From NCBI RefSeq assembly GCF_048544455.1, contig NC_133526.1, positions 3,426,001 through 3,490,000 of the forward strand: a stretch of 64,000 nt of DNA. Reading direction: 5' to 3'. How positions within the stretch are numbered: position 1 is the first letter of the stretch; every line of letters begins with the position of its first letter. The notes under the pieces were generated by a model. The model was not told the DNA's origin. It was given only the letters and a program-made list of their open reading frames with translations, and did no database searches. This document shows positions 48,288 to 58,158 of this stretch, piece after piece. The translations under genes and the position numbers were made by a program. The DNA comes from Silene latifolia (taxonomy: Eukaryota > Streptophyta > Magnoliopsida > Caryophyllales > Caryophyllaceae).

Positions 48288-49916
48288 CTAAACATCAACC
48301 TTGAGAAGAACTAACCCTAGACTTTTATCACGGTCACCGTATCGAAACCACCACAATTGAACCACATCCTCTACTTTCAACTTACTCGCTTTCATTATTT
48401 GTATCCAAGGCTTTTGTAACGCGTAATTCCACTTATCAATCGGATCCTTCTTGACGCTTTCCACCTCGGTTGCATTCTCCTTGACGCTCTCCACCTCAGT
48501 TGCATTCTCCTCGACGCTGTCCTCCTCCGTTGAGTTCTCCTCGCTCTCCACCCCCGTTGCAGTTGCATTCTCCTCGACTGTCTCAACCTTTGTTGCATTC
48601 TCCTCGACTGTCTCAACCTTTGTTGCATTCTCCTTGACTGTCTCAACCTTTGTTGCATTCCCCTCGACTGTCTCCTCATTTGCAGTCTGAGCTTTTGGCC
48701 ATCTCGCTATTTTCGACATCACGTTTACTATCTCCCCTTCTCCGTTTTTGTAGAAAACATTTACTTCCACCCTCTCTCCCTTTTCATGAAGAATTTTCTG
48801 TTCTTTTTCATTAACAAAGTTTAAATTATCCTTTATTATCTTTCGCGGGATAAGTAGACGAGATTGACTCGCCTTCATATCTGTCCCTGATAAAATCTTT
48901 ACCATCAAGAGTTTCGGTGTCTTCATCTCGTTTGGTTGAATTTGTAATCTCGCAATTATCGTTTGAGTAATTTCACTTGGGAATCCTCCTAGCTTATTAC
49001 CGATGTTTGTAAGCTCGTCACTGCTAAACCTTGGCTTCCTTCTTTCCTTTTTCGGTCTAGCTGACGATGAACTTTGTCTCCCAGAACCATTCGTACGAAT
49101 AACAAGCACACCAGCTGACGATGAATGTTGTGTCCCACTCCCAGAACCATGGGTACTAATATCAGGCACACCAGCTAACGATGAATGTTGGGTCCCACTT
49201 CCAGAACCATTGGTACTAATATCAGACACACCAGCTGACGATGAATGTTGGGTCCCACTCCCAGAACCATTGGTATGAATATCAGGCACACCAGCTGACA
49301 ATGAATGTTGTTGGGTCCCACTCCCAGAACCATGGGTACTAATATCAGGCACACCAGCTGACGATGAATGTTGGGTCCCACTCCCAGAACCATTGGTATG
49401 ATTATCCGATGAATGTTGGGTCCCACTCCCAGAACCATGGGTACTAATATCAGGCACACCAGCTGACGATAAATGTCGGGTCCCACTCCCAGAACCATGG
49501 GTACTAATATCAGGCACACCAGCTGACGATGAATGTTGGGTCCCACTCCCAAAACCATTGGTATGAATATCAGGCACACCAGCTGACAATGAATGTTGTG
49601 TTCCAGAACCAATGGTACGAATATCAGACACACCAGCTGACAATATATGTAATCTCTTATAATAATTAAGAATATCAGACAAACCACCAGACGATGAATG
49701 TTGTCTCTTATGACCATTCGTACGAATATCAGGCACAACAGCTGACGAAGGTAGTCTTTCAGGTGACACAACAGCAACAGTTGACGAAGTAGAACCATTA
49801 TTCGTACGAATATCAGTTACGAGATTGGAACTCTGATTAATTTCTTTCGGACCAGCGGTAATGTGTACACCAAATAGCATAAATCCACCCCTATTTTGAA
49901 CTTCAACTCCTTCCAT
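48288..49916 (-). CDS. B3-domain (DUF313/At2g31720-like) protein with two repeat expansions, copy 2 (542 aa)
   Basis: A single-exon frame from ATG 49916 to the stop at 48288. The N-terminus MEGVEVQNRGGFMLFGVHIT carries an LFGV motif. Residues about 79-275 are about ten copies of a 19-20-residue unit (AGVPDISTHGSGSGTQHSSS), encoded by a 60-bp minisatellite. A basic stretch PKKERRKPR (nuclear-signal-like) precedes the B3 domain (from about residue 330: PKLLMVKILSGTDM, QSRLLIPRKIIKDNLNFVN). The domain is split at residues about 410-492 by seven or eight acidic ten-residue units (ETVEENATKV) and then closes with VVQLWWFRYGDRDKSLGLVLL. No frame break is seen despite the expansions. It is either expressed and tolerated, or very recent. 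Confidence 0.8.
   Translation of the reverse strand: MEGVEVQNRGGFMLFGVHITAGPKEINQSSNLVTDIRTNNGSTSSTVAVVSPERLPSSAVVPDIRTNGHKRQHSSSGGLSDILNYYKRLHILSAGVSDIRTIGSGTQHSLSAGVPDIHTNGFGSGTQHSSSAGVPDISTHGSGSGTRHLSSAGVPDISTHGSGSGTQHSSDNHTNGSGSGTQHSSSAGVPDISTHGSGSGTQQHSLSAGVPDIHTNGSGSGTQHSSSAGVSDISTNGSGSGTQHSSLAGVPDISTHGSGSGTQHSSSAGVLVIRTNGSGRQSSSSARPKKERRKPRFSSDELTNIGNKLGGFPSEITQTIIARLQIQPNEMKTPKLLMVKILSGTDMKASQSRLLIPRKIIKDNLNFVNEKEQKILHEKGERVEVNVFYKNGEGEIVNVMSKIARWPKAQTANEETVEGNATKVETVKENATKVETVEENATKVETVEENATATGVESEENSTEEDSVEENATEVESVKENATEVESVKKDPIDKWNYALQKPWIQIMKASKLKVEDVVQLWWFRYGDRDKSLGLVLLKVDV
48430..48685 (-). repeat. 30-bp coding minisatellite inside the B3 domain of copy 2
   Basis: Seven to eight units encode variants of ETVEENATKV, in frame. 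Copy 3 has a single equivalent (EKVEENAKEV) and copy 1 none. The units lie in the loop between the two halves of the B3 domain. Confidence 0.85.
49090..49680 (-). repeat. 60-bp coding minisatellite in the N-terminus of B3 copy 2
   Basis: About ten units encode a 19-20-residue Ser/Gly/Thr-rich repeat. One unit near 49390-49410 is short but the frame is kept. Copy 3 shows only two or three degenerate units (DIRTNGSTST, VHTNGLKRQHSSS), the likely seed. Confidence 0.9.
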
Positions 49917-50338
49917 CTTAATTTTTTCTCGTAATTATAATTTCTTCGACGATTTTAATTGATTGATGAATGTAAGTTTGAATGAATTATGAAATAACCT
50001 ACGACTTCGGATGTATATATATACTATGTCAGGACGTGAAGAACAAGCATGAAACATAACTTATATTACATTAGGAAAAGGAGAAGCCATAGCAGAAATA
50101 ACGGTAATAAGGAAATAATCAGTTGCTAATAGGATTTGAACTTGTGTCGGAATTCTAGAGCTACTCTATTTGTCTTAAAGATTTTCTATTAGGATTTCGT
50201 ATTATTATTTTGTTTGTTGTTAGGACGGAGCTTTTTGGTTTGCTTTAGGAATTGGAAATCAAAATTAAGGAAATCAAAAATTATTTTCCTTAATAAAGAA
50301 GGCAAAGAAAGTAAAAAAAATAAGGAAATTAAAAAAGG
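49917..50338 (-). other. Promoter region of B3 copy 2
   Basis: The ATG-proximal part (AATTGATTGATGAATGTA, TATATATATACTATGTCAG near 50012-50035) matches copies 1 and 3. The segment ends at the tRNA gene. No gene was seen. Confidence 0.5.
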
Positions 50339-50411
50339 TGGAGATGCGGGGTATCGATCCCCGTACCTCTCGCATGCTAAGCGAGCGCTCTACCATCTGA
50401 GCTACATCCCC
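50339..50411 (-). tRNA. tRNA-Ala (AGC), copy 2
   Basis: The 73 bases are identical to copy 1, with the G3-U70 pair, anticodon AGC and intact boxes A and B. A run of six T follows as terminator and CAA lies just upstream. Confidence 0.97.
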
Positions 50412-51993
50412 TTGTTGTTTACAAGGTATTCCGACATTTTATTAATTGTATTTATTAAAATTGCACTATTTCCTTCTCTCATTAGTAATGTCAATGTCTT
50501 TGAACTTGTGAATAAAAACATCGCATTTCTAGTACTCCGATGTTTCGTAAATTCTCATTTAAAATGGCTATATGTTTAAAAAGTTTGTCTCATTTATGTA
50601 AGTAGAGTAATATTTGACACATTTTATTTTTAAGACGGATATAACTGCTTAAAGAAATCCTATTGTGTACGGCCTTTTCTTCTTTTTTTTTTCTCCTTTT
50701 TTTTTCTGATTTGTGAAAAAAAACTAATTTTGGCATTTGGGGTAACAACCTCAATTTTTAGGTGTCATCTACAAATCGAACATGATCGATTGCTACTCGA
50801 TCATATCATAACCAACGTTCATCTCTATTTCAAAACCACAACGTTCATCTCTATTTCAAAGCCACTTAATGTAACGTTTCATAAGTTGCTTGGATTTTTG
50901 GTATTTTACTGTACGTTAAAAAATAGATTTTTTCAATATGGTATTCTTGTATTTTTTTCAAATTTTACGTGGTATCTCTCAATTTTCTAAAAATATCAAT
51001 GATACCTCTAAATTTAATAAAACATTTCAAAATACCCAAAACGCAATAGTCCATTTCTAAGCTCTGTTTGGCAAGGCAATTTAGGCAACTTATTTGACCA
51101 AAGTTAGCTTATTTGACCGAAATTTCAGGTACCTTATTTTTTTTTTTTTGCAAGTGTTTGGCAAATGGCAAGTAGCTTATTTAAACAAATAAGCTACCTG
51201 AAATAAAATGATATGATATCTACGGTAACATTTGGGATTTCAGGTACCCGAACTTATTTCATTTTACTGTTTTACCTCTTCAATCTATAAAATTAAATTA
51301 TTATCATATTCTTTTACGTCGTCTCACCAAAAATCAGCTGCCTTTTCAGCTAGTTTGTCAAACATTTTTTATATAATCAGTTATCTTATCAGCTCTTAAT
51401 TTTCAGCTGTCTTTTTAGGGTTCAGTTAGTTTATTTATGCACTTTTTGTTGATCTTCATTGACATAAATATTGTTACTCAATCATAAACATATTTTCATT
51501 ACAAAATTTAAGTGTTTGAAAACTTGATTTTTAGTAATTTAGGTATTTTAAAAACTATTTTTACTAAGATTATAAGGTGTACATTTATTTAACAATGTAT
51601 ATTTATAACTCTATTTTTAAATAATTAAGGCCATTAATCCGTATATTGTATAAGTTTTCAAACCAGTTCCCTAATGAATCGAGCTTCGATGAGGATGGTA
51701 AATGAGCTCAGGCCAACTTGTGAAGATCATAATAATCAAGACCTAATTGTTCTTGCCTCTAGAGGATGTGATGCATAATTGCCAGGGTTCATCTTCGCTA
51801 TGCAGTTAGAGTAAAAATATGTAAAAATTGTATCGAGAATTATACCAAACATAATTAATAACGTATAAATCCTAAAAGTCGTGTTGAGTGATAGTAATAT
51901 GATTAACAATTTAACACATACTTACCAAGTACCTATGAGAAAAAGACTTTGGCATACATAAATCCGTTACAAAATAATCTAAACAACAATAAC
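50412..51993. other. AT-rich spacer with MITE-like sequence, then duplicated 3' flank of B3 copy 3
   Basis: No gene was seen. A partial MITE lies at 51060-51430. From about 51608 the sequence is the copy-3 counterpart of the flank at 47725. Confidence 0.5.
51060..51430. mobile_element. Partial MITE related to the 29782-30204 element
   Basis: The start TAA|GCTCTGTTTGGC and the repeated AGGTACCT, AGCTACCTGAAA and CAGCT motifs resemble the Tourist-like element at 29782. A matching right end was not found, so it is probably truncated. Confidence 0.35.
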
Positions 51994-52197
51994 AAACCCT
52001 AATCGAAAGTTAAATTGAAGCCAATAAAATTAAAAGAAATTCTACATTATTACTTATCAATAGATCAGAAAGAATCACTTTTTCACACTTAAAACCCTAA
52101 TCGAAAATTAAATTGAAGCCAATAAAATTAAAAGAAATTCTACATTATTACTTATACTTATCAATAGATCAGAAAGAATCACTTTTTCACACTTAAG
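51994..52197. repeat. Near-perfect tandem duplication, period 98 bp
   Basis: Two units starting AAACCCTAATCGAAA (51994 and 52092) are almost identical, apart from a 6-bp CTTATA insert in the second. It lies in the probable 3' UTR of B3 copy 3 and looks recent. Confidence 0.85.
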
Positions 52198-52268
52198 TTA
52201 CTGAAATTTACAGCAGTAAAAAAATAAACTCTGTAATTGCTCTGCCTCTGCCTTTGCCTTCTATGGTA

Positions 52269-53057
52269 TTAAGCATCAACCTTGAGAAGAACAAACCCTA
52301 GTTTTTCATTACGGTCACCGTATCGAAACCACCATAATTGAACCACATCCTCTACTTTCAACTTACTCTCATTCATTATTTTTATCCAAGTCTTTTGTAT
52401 CACATAATTCCACCTATTACTCGAACCCTTACCATTCACCTCGACTTTCCCATCCACCACCTCTTTCGCATTCTCCTCGACTTTCTCCACTTTTATCGCT
52501 TTCTTTGGCGTAGCCAAAGGCCACCTCCCAAGATTCGACACCATGTTTACAATCTTCCCTTCTCGGTCTTTGTAGAAAACATTTACTTCCACCTTCACAT
52601 TAGTTTCATGAAGCATCTTCTGTTCTTGTACATTAATAAAGTTTAAATCCTTTATAATCTTTCGCGGGATAAGCAGACGAGATTGACTCGTCTTCATATC
52701 TGTCGCTGATAAAATCTTTACCATCAAGAGTTTCGGTTTCTTGTTTTCTTGAATTTGTAATTTCTCAATTATGGTTTGAATAATTTCAGTTGGAAGTTTT
52801 AGCTCACTACCGAGTTTTTCAAGCGCTTCATCGCTTAATCTTGGCTTCCTTCTTTCCTTCTTCGGTTTAGGAATATCAGACGTACCATCAGACGATGAAT
52901 GTTGTCTCTTAAGACCATTCGTATGAACGTAAGGCACAATAGCTGTCGACGTAGAACCATTCGTGCGAATATCACTTACGACATTGGAGTTATTCTGATT
53001 AATTTCTTTCGGACCAGTAATGTGTACACCAAATAGCATAAATCCACCTCCTTCCAT
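52269..53057 (-). CDS. B3-domain (DUF313/At2g31720-like) protein, copy 3 (262 aa)
   Basis: A single-exon frame from ATG 53057 to the stop at 52269. Residues 1-20 are MEGGGFMLFGVHITGPKEIN with an LFGV motif (8-11), as in copy 2. Two degenerate repeat units follow, then PKKERRKPR (65-73), a likely nuclear signal. The B3-like domain covers about 107-262: PKLLMVKILSATDMKTSQSR, LLIPRKIIKDLNFIN, VSNLGRWPLAT, then WNYVIQKTWIKIMN and VVQLWWFRYG...LGFVLLKVDA. It is the simplest full-length member and probably closest to the ancestral form of copy 2. Nuclear location and DNA binding are family inferences. It looks intact. Confidence 0.85.
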   Translation of the reverse strand: MEGGGFMLFGVHITGPKEINQNNSNVVSDIRTNGSTSTAIVPYVHTNGLKRQHSSSDGTSDIPKPKKERRKPRLSDEALEKLGSELKLPTEIIQTIIEKLQIQENKKPKLLMVKILSATDMKTSQSRLLIPRKIIKDLNFINVQEQKMLHETNVKVEVNVFYKDREGKIVNMVSNLGRWPLATPKKAIKVEKVEENAKEVVDGKVEVNGKGSSNRWNYVIQKTWIKIMNESKLKVEDVVQLWWFRYGDRNEKLGFVLLKVDA

Positions 53058-53587
53058 CTTAATTTTTACTCGTAATTTATAATTAATATGCTAATAATAA
53101 TAATAATAATTTCTTGGACGCTTTTAATTGATTGATGAATGTATTGTTTGAATGAATTATGAAATAACCGATGAGTTCGGACGTATATATATATATACAC
53201 TATGTCATGAAATTGAATCGATATTACACTAGGAAAAGGAAACTGTAATAAGGAAATAATCAGTTGTTATTAGGATTCGAAATTAGAACTTCTTGCAGAA
53301 ATTCTAAAGCTGTTCGGATTTAATAATATAATATTAGGGTTTTTGAAATACTATTTTGTTGGTATTAGTATAGAGTAATAGACTATTAGTAGTACTCTTA
53401 TTCTCGCTTAAAATTTCCTAATTAGGACTAAGGAGCTTTTCGGTTTGTTTTAGGAAAACTAATTCAAAATCAAAATTAAGGAAATTAAAAAACTATTTTC
53501 CTAATTAAAGAAGGCAAAGAAACTTCGTGGATTTTTTAGGAAAGAAACAAAGAAAAAAAAATAAGGAAATTAAATTAAAAAGATGGA
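53058..53587 (-). other. Promoter region of B3 copy 3
   Basis: It contains an (ATA)n run at 53088-53110 and a TATATATATATATACAC tract near 53186-53202. The tRNA-proximal half is closer to the copy 1 upstream region than to copy 2 (shared GGACTAAGGAGCTTTTCGG and AAACTTCGTGGAT). No gene was seen. Confidence 0.5.
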
Positions 53588-53660
53588 TGGAGATGCGGGG
53601 TATCGATCCCCGTACCTCTCGCATGCTAAGCGAGCGCTCTACCATCTGAGCTACATCCCC
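53588..53660 (-). tRNA. tRNA-Ala (AGC), copy 3
   Basis: The 73 bases are identical to copies 1 and 2. All cloverleaf features, the G3-U70 pair and boxes A and B are present. A run of five T follows within 15 bases. Confidence 0.97.
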
Positions 53661-55495
53661 TTTTTGTTTGTTACTTTTTCTAATACCTTATCTATCTGAT
53701 GCAAGTAGGGTCAAGTCAATAAATACAAGTTATGAGTTTGACTTCGTTTTTGCCCTATTGGAATGAAAATACGCTAAGCTTAAAAATTAGTTTACGCACA
53801 TATATATGGGAGGCATAATTCCGTTCAATTCGGGGTTTAATGAGAGGCTTAATTCCGTTCAATCCAAGGTCTAATCCCGTTCCATTTAAGGTTTATTATT
53901 GGATTGAAAATACGCTAAGTTTGTAAATATGGCTACTTGAAAGTAGACCCGGTAAAATTAACTCGATCCGAATGATATGACGCGAACTCGACCCTGCACT
54001 AGACCCAGACCCAAATTGGCCCGACTCGATATAAACCGACCCGAATATTTATTCCTACAAACTGATTATATATTATCCACAAATATTTAATAATAGTTGA
54101 CCCCGAAATGCCTCAAATCTGAAATGACCCGGTTTGACCCGACCCGACCCGACCCGAGATCTATAAATCTAAATAACCCTATCAAATCCGATCCAATTGA
54201 CCCATTTACAAGGCCTACTTAAAAGGGTATTGCACTCATGCTCATGCAGTCATGCCCCCCAGTAGCCCATATATGAAGCCCAAAAATAGAAATTGGTTTT
54301 TTATCTTATGTTTCTTTTCCTTAGAGTGATCAATGAGCTAAGATGTGTGATTTTTTGCATGGAGGCCACAATTTAGCTTGATCCAATGCCTTAACTTTTG
54401 CCACGAACTCACCAATCATATGAACCATTGGCTTGTGTTCGGTAGCACCAAAACAGACACGGACACTGATACGACACGGATACGTGACACGGCATCCCAT
54501 GAAATTTAGGGCACGGACACGTCATTTAAATTTAATAAAATATATATTTTATAGTTATATATGTGTGATTTTATTTTTGAAAAAGTATTGAATATTAAAT
54601 TTAAATAAGTGAAGGTAAAATTTACGTTAATTATAACTCATTCTCATTTCCAAAACCAAAAACCAACTTATAATCAATCTATTTCGACATCTCATTACTA
54701 GTCTAAATAACATCATTTGTTTCCAATTCAACTTATTTCCCCACCAAATTCAACCATATAACAATTCTCCCCATTTACCTTAAATTCAACTTGATTCCGT
54801 TTGGAGGTGTGTCCAAATACCATGGACACGGCTCAAAATACCATGGACACGTGTCGGACACGTGCCTAAATAAAAGATGAAAGTTAGACAGGGCTTTACA
54901 AGTGTCAGACACGTTTTGACGTGTGTCCGACGAGTGTCGTGTCCGACACGAGTGTCCCGACACGGGAACACCGATTAGGAGGAGTGTATGTGCTACCTAG
55001 GTTCTTACCAATAGTGGAGTTAGCACGCATGGATGATGGATGTTCGTTCTATCCTATTAAATGACGAAAATCAATGTTTTGAATTAAATCTTTTGATTTT
55101 TTTTCTCGAGTTTACCTTATTCCATTACATGTTCGCTTCTAGTGAAGTTTTTCATCCCCGCTACATTCAAAATTTGGCTCCATCTCTATTTCTTATATCC
55201 CTCTATGTGTGCATTTAAAAAATAGCTTGTTTTCGTTTCCCCTTCCTCATACTCGTATTTTTATTATAATGTCCTTATAACTCATTTCACACAAAAATAA
55301 AAGTAACTAATTAACTCATCGGAAGATCTATCTTCAAAATAATTTTAGATTCCATATTGTCAAAAAAAATTAAAATATAGTTATCGATTATCAACCCACC
55401 TCGATAAAATTAAACATGAATGTCTTGATAAAATTAACACAAATGATAGCCGTCCCATAATAGTATAGTAGGGTCTCTATTCTATTGAGATCTTA
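53661..55495. other. Intergenic region with GACCCG and GACACG repeat clusters
   Basis: No gene was seen. A GACCCG-rich cluster lies at 53945-54200. Two clusters of GACACG and CGTGTCCGACACG palindromic variants lie at 54460-54525 and 54820-54970, around an AT-rich middle. The open frames there are made by these repeats. Confidence 0.55.
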
Positions 55496-56174
55496 TCTAT
55501 ATTAATACAAAAGACAATACCCAATCCTTAGCGCGCCACATCATTAATGCAGTTTTTTTTTTTTTTGAAATTCATGTTATGGTGGGACCCGTGAGTGTGC
55601 AATGTATTTATTTCTTCAGATTCAAACATGCGATAAATTCCGTCTTACAACAAATTCTATGAAATAATATTATGAAAAAATTCTATGAATTAATATTATG
55701 AAATAGTGTTATACATTCCGTGTAAATAAAATTTATAACATATACACAGAATGAATTACAAACGCGAGTAAATGAAATTGAATTACGGAGTACATAATTT
55801 TTAAAACAAAATTACATAATAATAAAATTATATAATTTCAAGAAGGAATAATATTTATATACGCGATCGAACATAAAACGCAAATGAATTACATACATAT
55901 GTTAAAGTTGATTATATTAGATTATATTTCTTTTATCCGGATGTAAAGTTTTTTATGTATCCAATTTTAATTTACAAGAGTAAATTACGTTATTTCCTTA
56001 TAAACCAGTGTATGTGAACACGTGTTTGTAACAAATTTAAACATAAATTATGTAAATCGTAGATTTAGACCAACTAGATAAGTACAATAGAAATACAAAA
56101 ATAAGTATCCATCCAAAAACATTAATACTGGCCCAAATACATACCCGTGCAATTTTGCACGAGTTTAAAACTAG
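55496..56174 (+). mobile_element. Non-autonomous Helitron, 679 bp
   Basis: It begins A|TCTATATTAATACAAAAG and ends with hairpin CGTGCA-ATTT-TGCACG (56146-56161) followed nine bases later by CTAG|T. This fits the A|TC...CTRR|T insertion rule with no target duplication. No coding capacity. Confidence 0.7.
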
Positions 56175-56284
56175 TTTTCTCTTAATCAAAGTGATCTCAT
56201 CAGTATTAAGTTGATTATTATTAAGTTGATCACGATAGAACGACTCTCTAAGGGCCGACACGTTTTATAGTATGTCCTCATCAC
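56175..56284. other. Spacer, no gene
   Basis: A short unannotated stretch between the Helitron and the poly-A insertion. Confidence 0.5.
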
Positions 56285-56307
56285 AAGCATTGACGAAGAA
56301 CCCTGTT

Positions 56308-56345
<38 letters not shown>

Positions 56346-56359
56346 CATTGACAAAGAAC
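56285..56359 (+). mobile_element. Retroposed poly-A stub with 17-bp target duplication
   Basis: AAGCATTGACGAAGAAC (56285-56301) recurs with one mismatch at 56343-56359. Between them lie only about eight bases (CCTGTTGC) and a run of about 35 A. This is the structure of a LINE-mediated insertion that is almost all tail. Confidence 0.65.
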
Positions 56360-56484
56360 AAGTCCATGGGTAAGCCAATTTCACTATACTCCTATTTCGT
56401 TCATCTTCTCTCTCTTTTCAAAAACTTGAATCTGTTATTCGTCGTTTAGAACGACTATAACGGATTTGTACCTTGAATCTGTTA

Positions 56485-56742
56485 CTCCCTCTCATCGAAA
56501 CCAAAGGTAACAGCTGCTTTATCACATTTGCCGATCCACGTTTTACAACGTGATTATCTTTAGTTACACATTATTAAAAATTATAAAAAATTTGATATTC
56601 TTGTAACATTCATGACGATAAATCAAACAAGATCCCACATGACTATATTTTGTCTTATAGATTAAGAATAATATCAAAGATTTCATACGACCATGAATAG
56701 TGCCAAAAAGCAAGTGTTACTTTTGGTTTGGATGAGAGGGAG
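56485..56742. mobile_element. Stowaway MITE, 258 bp
   Basis: Ends CTCCCTCTCATCGAAACCAA / CTCCCTCTCATCCAAACCAA with TA on both sides. The inside shares AATCAAACAAGATCCCACATGA with the 258-bp Stowaway at 62606-62863, so they are one subfamily. Confidence 0.85.
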
Positions 56743-57985
56743 TATATTTTTCTGTACTGTCTTAGACTTTAGTTTTTAAAAAATACTATATAAACTCTTT
56801 AAGACACAACCTAGCAGTTATGCATATCATAATTTTCTGCCACGTAGAAGTAGTTAACACACCATTAGTAACTTTTTTTTTTATCGTTCTTTATTTTTTT
56901 TCGCGTCTATTATAATAGGTAAATAATTTGAAATTCAAGAGCGAAAAAATAGTGAAAAAATGCTTGGAATAAGTGTGCATGTACCTAATTAAGTTGCTCT
57001 TTGGGTATAACCTTAGTGATAGATGAACCAACTCAACCAAAACCTTAAGGTGATGGTTGAGGCCCAACTATTATAAATATTCCTATTACGCTCCCTCACT
57101 CAAATGCCCGTTGGGCTTGAAGAGTGGTTAGTTGTCTGCACCGCTCCCCGTCTGTGTCTTTGGGTTTCCACTTCGAGTTTTTGAGGGGTTTTGAGGTTGC
57201 CAGGATTTGAACCCGTGACCTTCGGTCACACTGGCTCTGATACATTTTAAAATCGCTCTATATAAAATGGCTAGTTTGAGGTGGAATATGGAGGATGCTT
57301 TGTGTAATAATATTATACTTTTATTAATATGCATCTCACAATATAAAACGGCCTTGTTAAAGAGCCATCAACATATATTGAAGAAGGTTTATAAGCCATC
57401 AACATATTGAAGAAGGTTATATAGACTGTATCTTAATTTTTAAACAACAAAAAAGTATATATATATCAAATCCAAAACTTTTTGCATGATCGATATTGTG
57501 AAATTAAAATAATTAGCAACTAGCCTTGAGCCCTTTGAAATGCCTGGTTTTTAAATTCTAACATTCCATTTGTCCATCACAAATTAAAATTAACTCATTT
57601 TCAGCCGCCTTTTTTTTATTCTCTTTCTCTTACTTTAAAAAATCATTTGTGCTATACACCTATCAAAATTCAATTAATTAATTAATTAATTAATTTTAAT
57701 TACAAATAACCAATTTATGTTTACCAAAAAATGTACTCCGTAGCAATCAATACCATATTAGTGTTATACAGGTGGGATTGTACATTTGTACATGTATCTC
57801 TTGATCATTTTCACTCGTTATTGAGATAGGGAGTGCTTACACGTTGGTCATTGTATTGCAAAGATTTTTTTTAAAGAAAATAATGCAAAGACTTGGTCTA
57901 GTTGATTATTTACTTACTACTATGTACGGAGTAATATGTAACTTTTTATTTTTCATAAATTTAATTAACTGTGTCTTAGAGGCTA
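56743..57985. other. AT-rich spacer with TRIM-like fragment, no gene
   Basis: Apart from the fragment at 57013-57260 and an (AATT)n run near 57670-57700, no gene or repeat was recognised. Confidence 0.5.
57013..57260 (-). mobile_element. TRIM-like LTR element fragment
   Basis: On the minus strand TGTATCAGAGCC, close to the copia/TRIM primer-binding site, is followed by a tRNA-like box B (GGGTTCAAATCC), about 130 bp of internal sequence, and an LTR-like end (AATATTTATAATAGTTGGGC to GTTCATCTATCA). The other LTR is not clear. It is non-coding and looks old and truncated. Confidence 0.4.
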
Positions 57986-58158
57986 GAGCAAGTACAATGG
58001 TAAGCGACAATCAACTAGCTTGACAATTCCACCTCATCCCTTTAAGCTAATATCATTCTAAGCTAGTAAACTATTCCAATGGTTTATTAGAAAATTATTT
58101 TTTCCTGAACATAAAAAAATGTAAATCAAATAATAAGAATAAATAAAAAATTATTGAA

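Noticed and set aside
48395-48679. Arg-rich and Val/Leu-rich open frames over B3 copy 2 (also 49175-49798)
   Set aside because: They are other-frame readings of the two minisatellites in the real B3 gene.
53758-53920. Short direct repeat (GAAAATACGCTAAG) about 135 bp apart, considered as a target duplication
   Set aside because: No tail, inverted ends or other element structure lies between the copies.
57180-57245. Possible tRNA gene (box B-like sequence)
   Set aside because: No box A at the right distance and no cloverleaf; it is better explained as part of a TRIM-like fragment.
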